NCBI GenBank assembly: GCA_025060475.1 | Contig: JANXBZ010000003.1 | Coordinates: forward strand, 49,602 to 113,601 | Origin: Dictyoglomus sp. | GTDB lineage: Bacteria > Dictyoglomota > Dictyoglomia > Dictyoglomales > Dictyoglomaceae | DNA: 64,000 nt | Direction: 5' to 3' | Shown here: positions 34,453 to 43,480 of the stretch, piece by piece | How positions within the stretch are numbered: position 1 is the first letter of the stretch | How the letters are laid out: each line of letters starts with the position of its first letter | Translations under genes and position numbers: made by a program | Notes under the pieces: generated by a model | Told to the model about the DNA's origin: nothing | The model's database searches: none | The model's input: the letters and a program-made list of their open reading frames with translations, nothing else

Positions 34453-35397
34453 GTGAATAAAAAAACCCAAGCAATAGTTGAAGGAAGTTTATTAGTTGGA
34501 ATTGCAGTAATTATTTTTTGGTTGTCATATTTTATTTTTCCTTTTTTCTTTCTATGTTCTTTACCTTTTTTGTTTTTAAGTTATAGATGGGGTTTAAGAA
34601 TAAGTTTTATTTCACTTATAATTTCTTTAATAATCTCAATTCTTTTTCTTACTCCATTAAATGTCTTTTTTCTTTTTTTCCCCTCAGGAGTCTTAGGAAT
34701 AATATTAGGTTTTGGAATTAGAAATAACTTAAGTTTAGGAAGATTATTTTTCTTAGGAGGAAGTATAAATCTAATTTTGGAAATTTTGACCATCTTAGGG
34801 GGAATGTTTTTACTTAATATTCCCTTTGAAAAGGCTTTAGGTATTGACATTATGAAGGATAGTTGGAGAAACTCTTTAAGTTTTTTAAAATCCTTTTTAG
34901 ACGAAAATTCTATTAAAGATCTATCAGAAAATTATAATCAAATATTTAATTTCTTGAATATTGTAATTCCATCAATATTAATCATCTCTTCATTTTTTCA
35001 AGTTATATTTAATTACTGGATTGCTCAGAAAATACTACAAAGATTTAAAGTAAATATAAGACCTATTCCTTCTCTAGAGACTCTTAAAATTCCTATAAAA
35101 CTTTTAAATATCTTACTTATTATGCTTCTTATCTCTTTTTTTATATCCTATTTTTTGCCTCTTGGGGTTAATATTTTTAATAACTTTGTGTTTTTATTAC
35201 AATTTTTGTTAATCACGGAGGGTTTTTTTGTTCTCTGGAGTTTTTTAAAAAATTTTATTTATTCAAAGATTATAAGAATTCTTATAATTTTTCTTTTTAT
35301 ATTCAATCCTCTTTTGACATTCCTTCTTTTTATCGTGGGAACTATTGATATTTTTTATCCTATACGAGAAAAGTTTTTAATGAGGGAAAAAATATGA
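34453..35397 (+). CDS. yybS: DUF2232 (YybS-like) multi-pass membrane protein
   Basis: 314 aa with about eight strongly hydrophobic helices and very high Phe/Ile/Leu content. Position between rpsR and rplI matches Bacillus yybS (DUF2232); function is unknown. The start is GTG, 3 bases after a hairpin that contains its SD. The stop overlaps rplI by 4 bases. It has no catalytic motif that I recognise. Confidence 0.72.
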   Translation: MNKKTQAIVEGSLLVGIAVIIFWLSYFIFPFFFLCSLPFLFLSYRWGLRISFISLIISLIISILFLTPLNVFFLFFPSGVLGIILGFGIRNNLSLGRLFFLGGSINLILEILTILGGMFLLNIPFEKALGIDIMKDSWRNSLSFLKSFLDENSIKDLSENYNQIFNFLNIVIPSILIISSFFQVIFNYWIAQKILQRFKVNIRPIPSLETLKIPIKLLNILLIMLLISFFISYFLPLGVNIFNNFVFLLQFLLITEGFFVLWSFLKNFIYSKIIRILIIFLFIFNPLLTFLLFIVGTIDIFYPIREKFLMREKI

Positions 35398-35849
35398 AAA
35401 AATATAAGGTATTACTTTTAAAGGATGTAACTGGGTTAGGAAAGAAAGGTGAAATAGTAGAAGTTAGTGATGGTTATGCACGTAATTACTTGTTTCCTCG
35501 GGGGCTAGCTCAGGAAGTTACAGATAAAATGCTCAAAAGTATAGAAGAACAGAAATTATTACAGCAAAAAAAAGAAGAAAGAGCTATAATAAAGTTTAGA
35601 AAAGATAAGGAGTTATTAGAAAAAGAAGTGTTTGTAATAAGAACGAAAGTAGGAGAGAAAGGTAAGTTATTTGGAGCAATTACTTCTAAAGACATTGCGG
35701 AGGAAATACATAAAAAATGTAAAATTTTTATAGATAAGAAACAAATTTTACTAGAAGAACCTATAAAAAATATTGGGAAATATGATGTTAGTATTAAACT
35801 TCATCCCCAAATTATAGCTAAGATTAAATTGGAAGTTGTTCCAGAGTAA
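35394..35849 (+). CDS. rplI: 50S ribosomal protein L9
   Basis: 151 aa: N-terminal rRNA-binding domain ([39 protein letters not shown]-type, seen as [16 protein letters not shown]), a long connecting helix, and a C-terminal domain. Start overlaps the preceding stop. Standard length. Confidence 0.95.
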   Translation: MKKYKVLLLKDVTGLGKKGEIVEVSDGYARNYLFPRGLAQEVTDKMLKSIEEQKLLQQKKEERAIIKFRKDKELLEKEVFVIRTKVGEKGKLFGAITSKDIAEEIHKKCKIFIDKKQILLEEPIKNIGKYDVSIKLHPQIIAKIKLEVVPE

Positions 35850-35851
35850 AA

Positions 35852-37216
35852 ATGAAAAATAAAGAAGAAATATTAGGAAGAGTTCCTCCTCATAATGAAG
35901 AAGCAGAACAGGCTGTATTAGGAGCTATGCTTTTATCAAGGGACGCTATTGCAAAGGTTGTAGAAGTATTAAGACCAGAGAGTTTCTATTATGAACATAA
36001 TGCTATCATTTTTAGAACAATCATCGATCTTTTTGAAAAGGGACTTCCTGTAGATCTAGTGTCTGTGACAGAAGAGTTAAGAAGTAAACAGCTTTTAGAA
36101 AGGGTGGGGGGAAGTGTTTATTTGGCATCTTTGTTAGAAGTGGTTCCTACGGCAGCAAATGTTGAGTATTACTCTCAAATAGTTGCAGAAAAGGCTCTTT
36201 TAAGAAGACTTATCAGTGTTGGAACAGAAATTGTTTCCTTTGGATATAGAGAAAATGAATCCCCAGAATATCTGGTTGATAAAGCAGAACAGTTAATCTT
36301 TGAAATTGCAGAGACCCATAGATTAAGTGGGCCTGTTCCTTTAAGAGATCTCTTGGCAAAGAGCTTTAAAGAAATAGAAAAACTTCATCAAACTGGAAGG
36401 CCTTATACTGGTATTCCTACAGGTTTTTGGGACTTGGATAGAAAAACAGGGGGACTACAACCTTCCGATTTAATTTTAGTTGCAGCTCGTCCTGGTATGG
36501 GAAAGACTTCTTTCTGTTTAAATATTGCTCAGCATGTAGCAATAGAAGAAAGACTTCCTGTGGTAATATTTAGTTTAGAAATGTCTAGTTTTCAACTGGC
36601 TTTACGTATGCTTGGGTCTGAAGCAAGTATTGATATTCATAGATTAAGGACAGGTCAGGTAAGAGAAAATGAATGGCCTAAATTAGCAAAGGCCTTTGGT
36701 AAATTGGCAGAAGCTCCTATTTATATTGATGATACCCCTAATTTAACAGTAATGGAAATGAGAGCACGGGCAAGACGTTTAAAGGCTGAAAGAGGTTTAT
36801 CTCTAATTATTGTAGACTATTTACAACTTATTAGATTATTAGAGAAAAATAAAACAGAACATCAAGAAATATCAGAAATATCTAGAGGATTAAAGTCTTT
36901 GGCTAGAGAACTTAATATTCCTGTAATTGCCATATCTCAACTCTCAAGAGCAGTAGAGACAAGAGCAGAAAGGAGACCTCAGCTTTCCGATCTAAGAGGT
37001 TCTGGGGGATTAGAGCAGGATGCAGATGTTGTTATCTTTTTGTATAGAGAAAACTACTATAAATCTGCTCAAACTTCTGAAGAAGAATCTAATATTCCTG
37101 AAGAGGTAGAGGTAATTATTGCAAAACAAAGAAATGGTCCTACAGGAACCGTTAAATTACTTTTCTTAAAGGGTCCTACTGCTTTTAGATCTTTAAGTCT
37201 TAGGGAGGAAAGTTAA
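35852..37216 (+). CDS. dnaB: Replicative DNA helicase DnaB
   Basis: 454-aa hexameric helicase. N-terminal domain with VPPHNEEAEQAVLGAMLLS; RecA-like domain with Walker A AARPGMGKTSF, Walker B LIIVDYLQLI, and SDLRGSGGLEQDADVV. No intein. Two bases separate it from rplI. A strong promoter for the next operon begins right after its stop. Confidence 0.96.
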   Translation: MKNKEEILGRVPPHNEEAEQAVLGAMLLSRDAIAKVVEVLRPESFYYEHNAIIFRTIIDLFEKGLPVDLVSVTEELRSKQLLERVGGSVYLASLLEVVPTAANVEYYSQIVAEKALLRRLISVGTEIVSFGYRENESPEYLVDKAEQLIFEIAETHRLSGPVPLRDLLAKSFKEIEKLHQTGRPYTGIPTGFWDLDRKTGGLQPSDLILVAARPGMGKTSFCLNIAQHVAIEERLPVVIFSLEMSSFQLALRMLGSEASIDIHRLRTGQVRENEWPKLAKAFGKLAEAPIYIDDTPNLTVMEMRARARRLKAERGLSLIIVDYLQLIRLLEKNKTEHQEISEISRGLKSLARELNIPVIAISQLSRAVETRAERRPQLSDLRGSGGLEQDADVVIFLYRENYYKSAQTSEEESNIPEEVEVIIAKQRNGPTGTVKLLFLKGPTAFRSLSLREES

Positions 37217-37245
37217 TTGACTATTCCTATTTACTGTTTTATAAT
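37217..37245 (+). promoter_or_regulatory. Sigma-70-type promoter for the mglB-mglA-exopolysaccharide genes
   Basis: TTGACT (37217-37222), 17-base spacer, TATAAT (37240-37245), starting directly after the dnaB stop. A T-rich leader of about 70 bases precedes the MglB-like gene with an aggagg SD. Confidence 0.8.
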
Positions 37246-37320
37246 TTTTTTAAAAGAATGTTATTTTTCTTTAATTTTTTGTAAAGAATTTTCCAAATTT
37301 ATTAATTAGGAGGGCTATAA

Positions 37321-37803
37321 ATGGATGAGAGAGAGCAATTACTATCACTTATTATCTCCCTCGAAGATCAAGAGGAGATAGAAAGGTATTTAAGCCAATT
37401 TTTAGGGGAATCTAAAGCAAAAGCAGCTTTACTGGTGGATAAAAGTGGTACAGTTATTGGAGGTAAAGGAACTGCCTCACAATTTGATTTTGTAACGATC
37501 TCTGCTTTGGCTGCTGGTGCTTTCTCTGCAACTCAGGAATTAGCTAAATTATTAGGGGAAGAAGAATTTTCTTTAATCTTCCATCAAGGAAAAAGAAATC
37601 ATCTTCATATCTCTCATATTGAAAAACAAGTTCTTCTCTTAGTGATTTTTGATGACTCTACAACTCTTGGTATGGTAAGACTCTTTGCTCAAAAAGCATG
37701 TCAGAATCTTGCTCAAATAATTAGGAAAATTAGAGAAAGACAAAAAGAATTACCCCAAGTTGAAATATCTTTTGGAGATGTGGAGGATTTCTTTAAAAAG
37801 TAG
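37321..37803 (+). CDS. mglB: MglB-like roadblock/LC7 domain protein
   Basis: 160 aa with a roadblock/LC7 core (about 25-120): SKAKAALLVDKSGTVIGGKG and a KQVLLLVIFDD strand. In Myxococcus and Thermus, MglB is the GTPase-activating partner of MglA. The adjacent gene is an MglA homologue, which supports the call. It has extra C-terminal residues with charged helices. Could act in polarity, motility or, given neighbours, polysaccharide export. Confidence 0.82.
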   Translation: MDEREQLLSLIISLEDQEEIERYLSQFLGESKAKAALLVDKSGTVIGGKGTASQFDFVTISALAAGAFSATQELAKLLGEEEFSLIFHQGKRNHLHISHIEKQVLLLVIFDDSTTLGMVRLFAQKACQNLAQIIRKIRERQKELPQVEISFGDVEDFFKK

Positions 37804-37828
37804 AAAAATTTAGGAGGAATTAAGATTT

Positions 37829-38416
37829 ATGGCAATAGTAAATTATGCAGAAAAGGAAATAACATGTAAGATTGTATATTGTGGACCTGGACTCTCAGGA
37901 AAGACAGTAAATCTTCAGCAGATATATAAAACTGTTTCTCCAGAAAGAAGAGGAGAATTAGTTTCTTTAGCAACTGAAACAGAAAGAACTTTATTTTTCG
38001 ACTTTTTGCCTTTAGAGATTGGTACTGTTCATGGATTTAAATTAAGATTTCAACTTTATACAACTCCAGGACAAGCCTTGTATGAAGCAAGCAGAAAGTT
38101 GATATTAAGAGGTGCTGATGGTTTGGTTTATGTTGTAGATTCTCAAAAAGAAAGATTAGAAGAGAATATAAAAATTTTTGAGGCATTAAAAAAGGAACTA
38201 TCGATGGTAGGTTATAAATTTGAGGAAATTCCTTTTGTTTTTCAATATAATAAGAGAGATTTACCTAATATATCCTCTGTGGAGGAGTTAAATATACATC
38301 TTAATGTAGATGGTAAATATCCATATTTTGAAGCGGTAGCTATTGAGGGTATTGGAGTAATGGAAACTTTAAAAGGAATAATGCAATTGGTTTTGGGAAA
38401 GATAGGGAGAAAGTAG
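37829..38416 (+). CDS. mglA: MglA-like small GTPase
   Basis: 195-aa Ras-like GTPase of the MglA family. P-loop GPGLSGKT at 19-26, ATETERTLFFDFLPL switch I, TTPGQALYEASRKLILRGADG switch II, and NKRD as the G4 motif. Polar localisation switch in other bacteria. Paired with the MglB-like gene 25 bases upstream and followed by exopolysaccharide export genes. Confidence 0.9.
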   Translation: MAIVNYAEKEITCKIVYCGPGLSGKTVNLQQIYKTVSPERRGELVSLATETERTLFFDFLPLEIGTVHGFKLRFQLYTTPGQALYEASRKLILRGADGLVYVVDSQKERLEENIKIFEALKKELSMVGYKFEEIPFVFQYNKRDLPNISSVEELNIHLNVDGKYPYFEAVAIEGIGVMETLKGIMQLVLGKIGRK

Positions 38417-38469
38417 AGTTAAATAATTTAGATGTTTTTTACCTAACTTTATAGAAGGGAGTTGTAAAC

Positions 38470-40236
38470 TTGAAGAAGTTATTATTTTTAGTAATTATAT
38501 TGTTTATATTTATAACTCTTAGCTATTCTCAAGAATTACAAAGATGGGGTACACAAGAAGATATTTATATTGGTCCTCCTGTTGATCCTGATAAATATAT
38601 ATTAGGTCCTGGTGATAGATTAAGGTTATATTTGATAAAAGAAAAAGAAGCCCCAGAAATATACGATTTAATTGTTTCTCCTACTGGTTCTGTCTCTTTA
38701 CCAATGATTGGAAGTATAAAAGTGTCCGATTTAACTATAAATAATGCAAATAGGGAAATTTCAAGACAGTTAATAAGACTGTATCCTAAAAGTATAATTT
38801 CTTTAGATTTGGTATATCCAAGGAGAATAAAGGTATTTATCAGTGGGGAAGTAGTAAATCCAGGAACTTATAATATGCTTGCATTAAGTAGATTAGATGA
38901 TTTAATAAAGACAGCAGGAGGATTGAAGTCTTCTGCATCCACAAGAGGGATACAAATAAAAAGAGGTAATAGAATAATAGAGGTTGATTATTTAAAATTT
39001 TTAAAAGAAGGAGACTTAAGTCAAAATCCCTTTATTGAGGAAGGAGATTTAGTATATGTTCCTCTTATGAAGAAAAGTGTAAGAGTATTAGGGCAAGTAA
39101 AGAATCCAGGGATTTACGAGATAAAGGAAGGAGAAAGATTGTTAGATGTATTAAACATGGCTGGAGGGCTTAATGAAAGGGCTTCTCTTTTTGGCGCAAC
39201 TTTAGATCGAGTATCGGGTGAAAGAATTGATTTAGATCTTTATAAATTGTTTTATGGAAAAGAAAAGGAAAGGGATGAAGTAAATTTATTTTTACAAAGT
39301 GGAGATACTATTAATATTATTCCAGAAATTAAAAGGGTTTATGTTTTAGGATTTGTGAAAAATCCAGGACCAGTACAATTAGTGGAAAAATTGGGAACTA
39401 CTCCTGAAGGAGCAGTAATTTCAGGTCAAGCTATGGAAGGAGCAAGAATAAGCGAGATTATAAATAACGCAGGAGGAATACTTCCTAATGGAAGTCTTAG
39501 AAATATAGAAATAAGAAGAAAAGGAAATCCTAATAACAAGATTGTTGTAGATCTATATAAGATTTTAGTCTTAGGAGAGGTAGCAGAAGAGGAGATTAAA
39601 ATATATCCTGGAGATGTAATTTATGTTCCTCCAATAACTATGACAGTAAAAATATTGGGACAGGTAAGGTTTCCAGGGGTTTATGAAATAAATCCAGGAG
39701 ATAGAATAAGAGATGCAATTTTAAGAGCAGGAGGAATAACTGAGAAGGCAGGAAGAGAAAATGGGCAATTAGAAAGAGTAATCAATGGAAAAAAGGTAAT
39801 ATACACCTTTAATATTGCAGAAGCAATTCAAGGAAAAGAAAAAGATAATTTAATTTTACAAGACGGAGATACTGTTTATGTTTCGGAATTAAGAAGATTA
39901 GTTTATGTATTAGGACAAGTTAATATGCCTGGTGCCTTTGATTATAAAGAAGGAAGAAAATTAACAGAGTATATAAGTTTAGCGGGAGGATTAAAAGATA
40001 GAGCAGACCTTGGTAAAGTAGCTGTAATAAGAGAAGAAAATGGAGAATCAAGGATTATTCCTGTTAATCTTTCTGATATTATAAATAAAGGCAAAGTTAA
40101 CTTGGATATAGAAATTAAAGAAAATGATATAATTTTTGTTCCAGAAGTCTTTATTAAGGGATGGCAAGATATTGTTCAAATACTGATGGGAATAGGGATA
40201 TTAAGATCTACTATAGGACCTCTTCTTGGATGGTAG
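38470..40236 (+). CDS. Polysaccharide export protein with five SLBB domains
   Basis: 588 aa with a signal peptide (1-20, ending near TLSYS), an N-terminal Poly_export domain (YILGPGDRLRLYLI) and about five tandem SLBB repeats, each with a G(x)VxxPG...AGG pattern (GEVVNPG, GQVKNPG, GFVKNPG, GQVRFPG, GQVNMPG). E. coli Wza has two. A C-terminal hydrophobic segment ends IGPLLGW. TTG start with aagggag SD. Probably the outer-membrane or periplasmic export channel; it precedes a Wzz-like gene. Confidence 0.88.
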   Translation: MKKLLFLVIILFIFITLSYSQELQRWGTQEDIYIGPPVDPDKYILGPGDRLRLYLIKEKEAPEIYDLIVSPTGSVSLPMIGSIKVSDLTINNANREISRQLIRLYPKSIISLDLVYPRRIKVFISGEVVNPGTYNMLALSRLDDLIKTAGGLKSSASTRGIQIKRGNRIIEVDYLKFLKEGDLSQNPFIEEGDLVYVPLMKKSVRVLGQVKNPGIYEIKEGERLLDVLNMAGGLNERASLFGATLDRVSGERIDLDLYKLFYGKEKERDEVNLFLQSGDTINIIPEIKRVYVLGFVKNPGPVQLVEKLGTTPEGAVISGQAMEGARISEIINNAGGILPNGSLRNIEIRRKGNPNNKIVVDLYKILVLGEVAEEEIKIYPGDVIYVPPITMTVKILGQVRFPGVYEINPGDRIRDAILRAGGITEKAGRENGQLERVINGKKVIYTFNIAEAIQGKEKDNLILQDGDTVYVSELRRLVYVLGQVNMPGAFDYKEGRKLTEYISLAGGLKDRADLGKVAVIREENGESRIIPVNLSDIINKGKVNLDIEIKENDIIFVPEVFIKGWQDIVQILMGIGILRSTIGPLLGW

Positions 40237-40246
40237 GAGGAAAAAT

Positions 40247-41632
40247 ATGAAAGAAGATATAGGTACTGAAGAAATAAGTTTAGTGGAATTATTTCATATA
40301 ATTTGGAGAAGAAAAAATTTGATTATAGCTCTTTTTATTATTTCAGTAATTTTAGCCCTTGTTTACAGTCTTTTATCTCCTAAAATATATTCCGCATCTT
40401 CAGTAATTCTTATCCCATCTGAAAAGGGAACATCAGGTTTAAGTAGTCTTATCTCAAGTTTACCAGTAAATATTGGAATTCTTGGAATAACTACTCCTGC
40501 TGCTAATTATGTAGCTATTTTAAAAAGTAGAAGTGCTGCAGAGTATGTTTTTGATAAATTAAAACTTGATAATTACTTTGAACATAAATTCAGAGAGGAA
40601 AAAATTGAGGCTTTAAGAAAAATAGTTAAAATAACTCAAAATGAGAAAGAAAATACTATAACTATCACTGCAGAAGCAAAAGATCCAAAACTTTCCGCAG
40701 ATATAGCAAATGCATATGTAGAAGCTTTAGAGAAAATTATTGCTTCTTTAAATATTAGTTCTGCAAAGAGAGAAAGAATGTTCATTGAGGAACAATTAAA
40801 AAGGGTTGAAAGAGATCTAAAAATAGCAGAGGAAAAGTTAAAAAACTTTCAAGAAAGACATTTATTAATTGATGTTAGTAGTGAAGCAAAGGTATTAATT
40901 GATAATTTAGCAAATCTTTATTCTCAGAGGGAATCCTGTGATATGTCCATAAAACTTGCTAAGAGAAATCTTGAGGATCTTCAAAATATATTAATAGAAC
41001 AGACTAATCTTCAAAGGAAAGATATTTTAGCAATAACATCCTTAACTTATACTTCCTCTTTAAATGAATGGAGAGAAAAACTTATTTCTCAAGAAGTTGA
41101 TTTAGCTTTATTATCATTGGAATATGGACCTGAGCATCCCAAAGTTGTTGCTGCAAAAGCAGCAGTAGATATGACAAAAAAGGTAATGAAGGATGAAATT
41201 GAGAGAATATCAAAGGCTATTGGGAATTATTCTTTGGATAAACTCTTTTCTTTACAATTAGAAATAGTGTTTAATGAGGCAAAAAAGAAAGCCTTAGATA
41301 GTGTTATAGAAAAATATGAGAAAAAACTTTCTCAACTCCCTTCCTTGGGTCTTGAATTGGGAAGATTGATGAGGGAAGTAAAAGTTCAGGAGACTATTTA
41401 TACTTTATTAACTTCTCAATATGAACAAGCAAAAGTTAACGAAGCAAAAGAAAATATAGTTGTTCAAGTGGTAGATTACGCTGTCCCACCAGTCAAAAAG
41501 AGTAAGCCTTCAACTACTTTAAATGTTCTTATTGCGGGAGTAAGCAGTATATTTTTAGGTATCTTTTTAGCCTTTTTCTTAAATTTTTGGGGAAATTTTA
41601 GGGAAGAGTTAAGAAAATTGGAGGAAAAATAA
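40247..41632 (+). CDS. Wzz-family chain-length determinant (inner-membrane co-polymerase)
   Basis: 461 aa: N-terminal transmembrane helix (about 29-50), a large periplasmic coiled-coil domain (about 160-390), and a C-terminal helix (about 425-450). This is the PCP topology. No C-terminal tyrosine-kinase domain is present, unlike Wzc. I chose ATG 40247 with aggagg upstream. It follows the SLBB exporter and precedes galE without a gap. Confidence 0.88.
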   Translation: MKEDIGTEEISLVELFHIIWRRKNLIIALFIISVILALVYSLLSPKIYSASSVILIPSEKGTSGLSSLISSLPVNIGILGITTPAANYVAILKSRSAAEYVFDKLKLDNYFEHKFREEKIEALRKIVKITQNEKENTITITAEAKDPKLSADIANAYVEALEKIIASLNISSAKRERMFIEEQLKRVERDLKIAEEKLKNFQERHLLIDVSSEAKVLIDNLANLYSQRESCDMSIKLAKRNLEDLQNILIEQTNLQRKDILAITSLTYTSSLNEWREKLISQEVDLALLSLEYGPEHPKVVAAKAAVDMTKKVMKDEIERISKAIGNYSLDKLFSLQLEIVFNEAKKKALDSVIEKYEKKLSQLPSLGLELGRLMREVKVQETIYTLLTSQYEQAKVNEAKENIVVQVVDYAVPPVKKSKPSTTLNVLIAGVSSIFLGIFLAFFLNFWGNFREELRKLEEK

Positions 41633-42622
41633 ATGGAAAAATTATTAGTAACTGGTGGTGCAGGGTACATTGGGAGTCATGTGGTTAAAGATTTAATTAA
41701 GAAAGGTTATGATGTAATTGTAATTGATAATTTAGAAAAAGGACATAGGTCCGCAGTAAAGTCAAAATATTTTTATAAAATAGATTTAAAGGATAAAGAT
41801 TCTTTAGAGAAAATTTTTGAAAGCTTTAATATTAAGGGAATTTTACATTTTGCTGCAGCAAGTCTGGTTGGAGAATCTATGACCAATCCAGGAAAATATT
41901 TTGAAAATAATATCTTAGGAGGATTAAATCTTTTAGAATGTATGGTCAAATATGATGTTAAGTTTTTAATATTTTCATCCACTGCTGCAGTATATGGTGA
42001 ACCTAAAGTTATTCCTATTCCTGAAGATCATCCTACAATTCCTACAAATGTTTATGGTTCCTCAAAACTAATGTTCGAAGAAATTCTGAAATGGTATGAA
42101 AAAATTTTTGGTATTAAATATATGTCTTTAAGATATTTTAACGCAGCAGGCTGTGATCCTGAGGGAGAGCTAGGAGAAGATCATAATCCCGAGACTCATC
42201 TTATACCATTAATTTTAAAAACTGCCCTTGGACAAAGAAATTATGTAGAAATTTATGGAACTGATTATCCTACTCCCGATGGAACATGTATTCGGGATTA
42301 TATTCATATATCAGATCTATCTTTTGCACACATATTAGCATTGGAAGCTTTATTATCTGGAGAAAGTTCTAATATATATAATTTGGGAAATTCTCGAGGT
42401 TTTTCAGTTAGAGAAGTCATAAAAACTGCTGAAAAGGTTGTAGGAGAAAGAATTCCTGTAAAAGAAGTAGGAAGAAGGGCAGGAGATCCTGCAATTTTAA
42501 TAGCAAGTTCTGAGAAAATTAAAAAAGACTTAGGATGGAATCCTCAGTATAGTGATTTAGAGAAGATCATTGAATCTCACTGGAAATGGTTGAAAAATCA
42601 TCCCAATGGTTATCCTGATTAA
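41633..42622 (+). CDS. galE: UDP-glucose 4-epimerase
   Basis: Extended SDR (329 aa): NAD loop VTGGAGYIGSH, SSTAAVYG catalytic Ser/Thr region, YGSSK active-site Tyr/Lys, and RYFNAAGCDPEGELGEDHNPETHLIP. Interconverts UDP-Glc and UDP-Gal, supplying precursors for surface polysaccharide. It starts right after the Wzz-like stop. Last gene before smpB. Confidence 0.93.
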   Translation: MEKLLVTGGAGYIGSHVVKDLIKKGYDVIVIDNLEKGHRSAVKSKYFYKIDLKDKDSLEKIFESFNIKGILHFAAASLVGESMTNPGKYFENNILGGLNLLECMVKYDVKFLIFSSTAAVYGEPKVIPIPEDHPTIPTNVYGSSKLMFEEILKWYEKIFGIKYMSLRYFNAAGCDPEGELGEDHNPETHLIPLILKTALGQRNYVEIYGTDYPTPDGTCIRDYIHISDLSFAHILALEALLSGESSNIYNLGNSRGFSVREVIKTAEKVVGERIPVKEVGRRAGDPAILIASSEKIKKDLGWNPQYSDLEKIIESHWKWLKNHPNGYPD

Positions 42623-42627
42623 TCCTA

Positions 42628-42636
42628 TGATATAAT
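42628..42636 (+). promoter_or_regulatory. Extended -10 promoter giving a possibly leaderless smpB transcript
   Basis: TGATATAAT (TGn extended -10 with perfect TATAAT at 42631-42636). The start is predicted 6-7 bases later, at or next to the smpB ATG (42643). No SD precedes smpB. A -35 is weak. Confidence 0.6.
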
Positions 42637-42642
42637 TAAAAT

Positions 42643-43104
42643 ATGAGACAGGTAAAAAAATATGTAACTATTAATAGAAAAGCAAAACATGATTACTACA
42701 TACTAGAGACTTATGAGGCAGGAATTGCTCTGACAGGTACCGAGGTTAAGTCTCTTCGTGAGGGAAAAGTAAGCATTGTTGATAGTTATGCAGATATTGA
42801 CAAAGGAGAATTGTGGCTATTTGATCTTCATATAAGTCCCTATGATAAAGGAAATATATATAATCATGATCCTAAAAGGCCGAGAAAACTTTTAATGCAT
42901 AAAGATGAAATATCTCGTCTTATAGGAAAGATTAAGGAAAAGGGCTTGACATTGATACCTCTTTCTATATATTTTAATGAAAGAGGATGGGCAAAGGTTG
43001 AGTTAGGACTTGCAAAGGGTAAAAAATTATACGATAAAAGAAGAGATTTAGCAGAAAAAGCTGAAAAAAGAGAATTAGAAAGAGCTTATAAAATAAAATA
43101 TTAA
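42643..43104 (+). CDS. smpB: SsrA-binding protein SmpB
   Basis: 153-aa tmRNA-binding partner for ribosome rescue. ITINRKAKHDYYI-like opening (seen as TINRKAKHDYYILETYEAGI), LTGTEVKSLREGKVSI, and a basic C-terminal tail KKLYDKRRDLAEKAEKREL that mimics mRNA and the anticodon. No SD is visible and the -10 lies 6 bases away, suggesting a leaderless message. The next base after the stop is the first base of tmRNA. Confidence 0.95.
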   Translation: MRQVKKYVTINRKAKHDYYILETYEAGIALTGTEVKSLREGKVSIVDSYADIDKGELWLFDLHISPYDKGNIYNHDPKRPRKLLMHKDEISRLIGKIKEKGLTLIPLSIYFNERGWAKVELGLAKGKKLYDKRRDLAEKAEKRELERAYKIKY

Positions 43105-43457
43105 GGGGGCGAATGGTTTCGACAAGGAGTTTGGGGGTCAAAGACTGCAGGCTGAGGTGCCGTTACCTCATAAAACAACGGCAAAAAAGAACTGCCAACA
43201 CAAATTTAGCTTTAGCTGCTTAATTTAGCAGCTACGTCCTCTTAACCTAGGCTGGCAGGGTTAAGAAGGGCGTAAGATAAGCCAGCTACCCCTCTTGACT
43301 CCCATAAGAGAGGGGGAAAATAATTTGGGATAGGAATCTATAGAATCCTGCGGAAGGGAGTCTATAGATTCCGAAAAAATTAAAACTTCCGCTAAGCCTG
43401 TAGAGGTTTTTGGCTCCTACTCTTTGGACGCGGGTTCGATTCCCGCCGCCTCCACCA
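43105..43457 (+). ncRNA. ssrA: tmRNA (ssrA)
   Basis: 353 nt. 5' GGGGGCG pairs with 3' CGCCTCC, followed by A and an encoded CCA; the 3' T-arm is GCGGG-TTCGATT-CCCGC. The tag ORF resumes at gcc (43194) and reads ANTNLALAA then TAA (43221-43223). Several GC-rich pseudoknot-like stems follow. The gene begins with no gap after smpB, so it is likely processed from a joint transcript or uses a promoter within smpB. Confidence 0.96.
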
Positions 43458-43480
43458 ATTTTTTTATTGGAGGACTTAAG

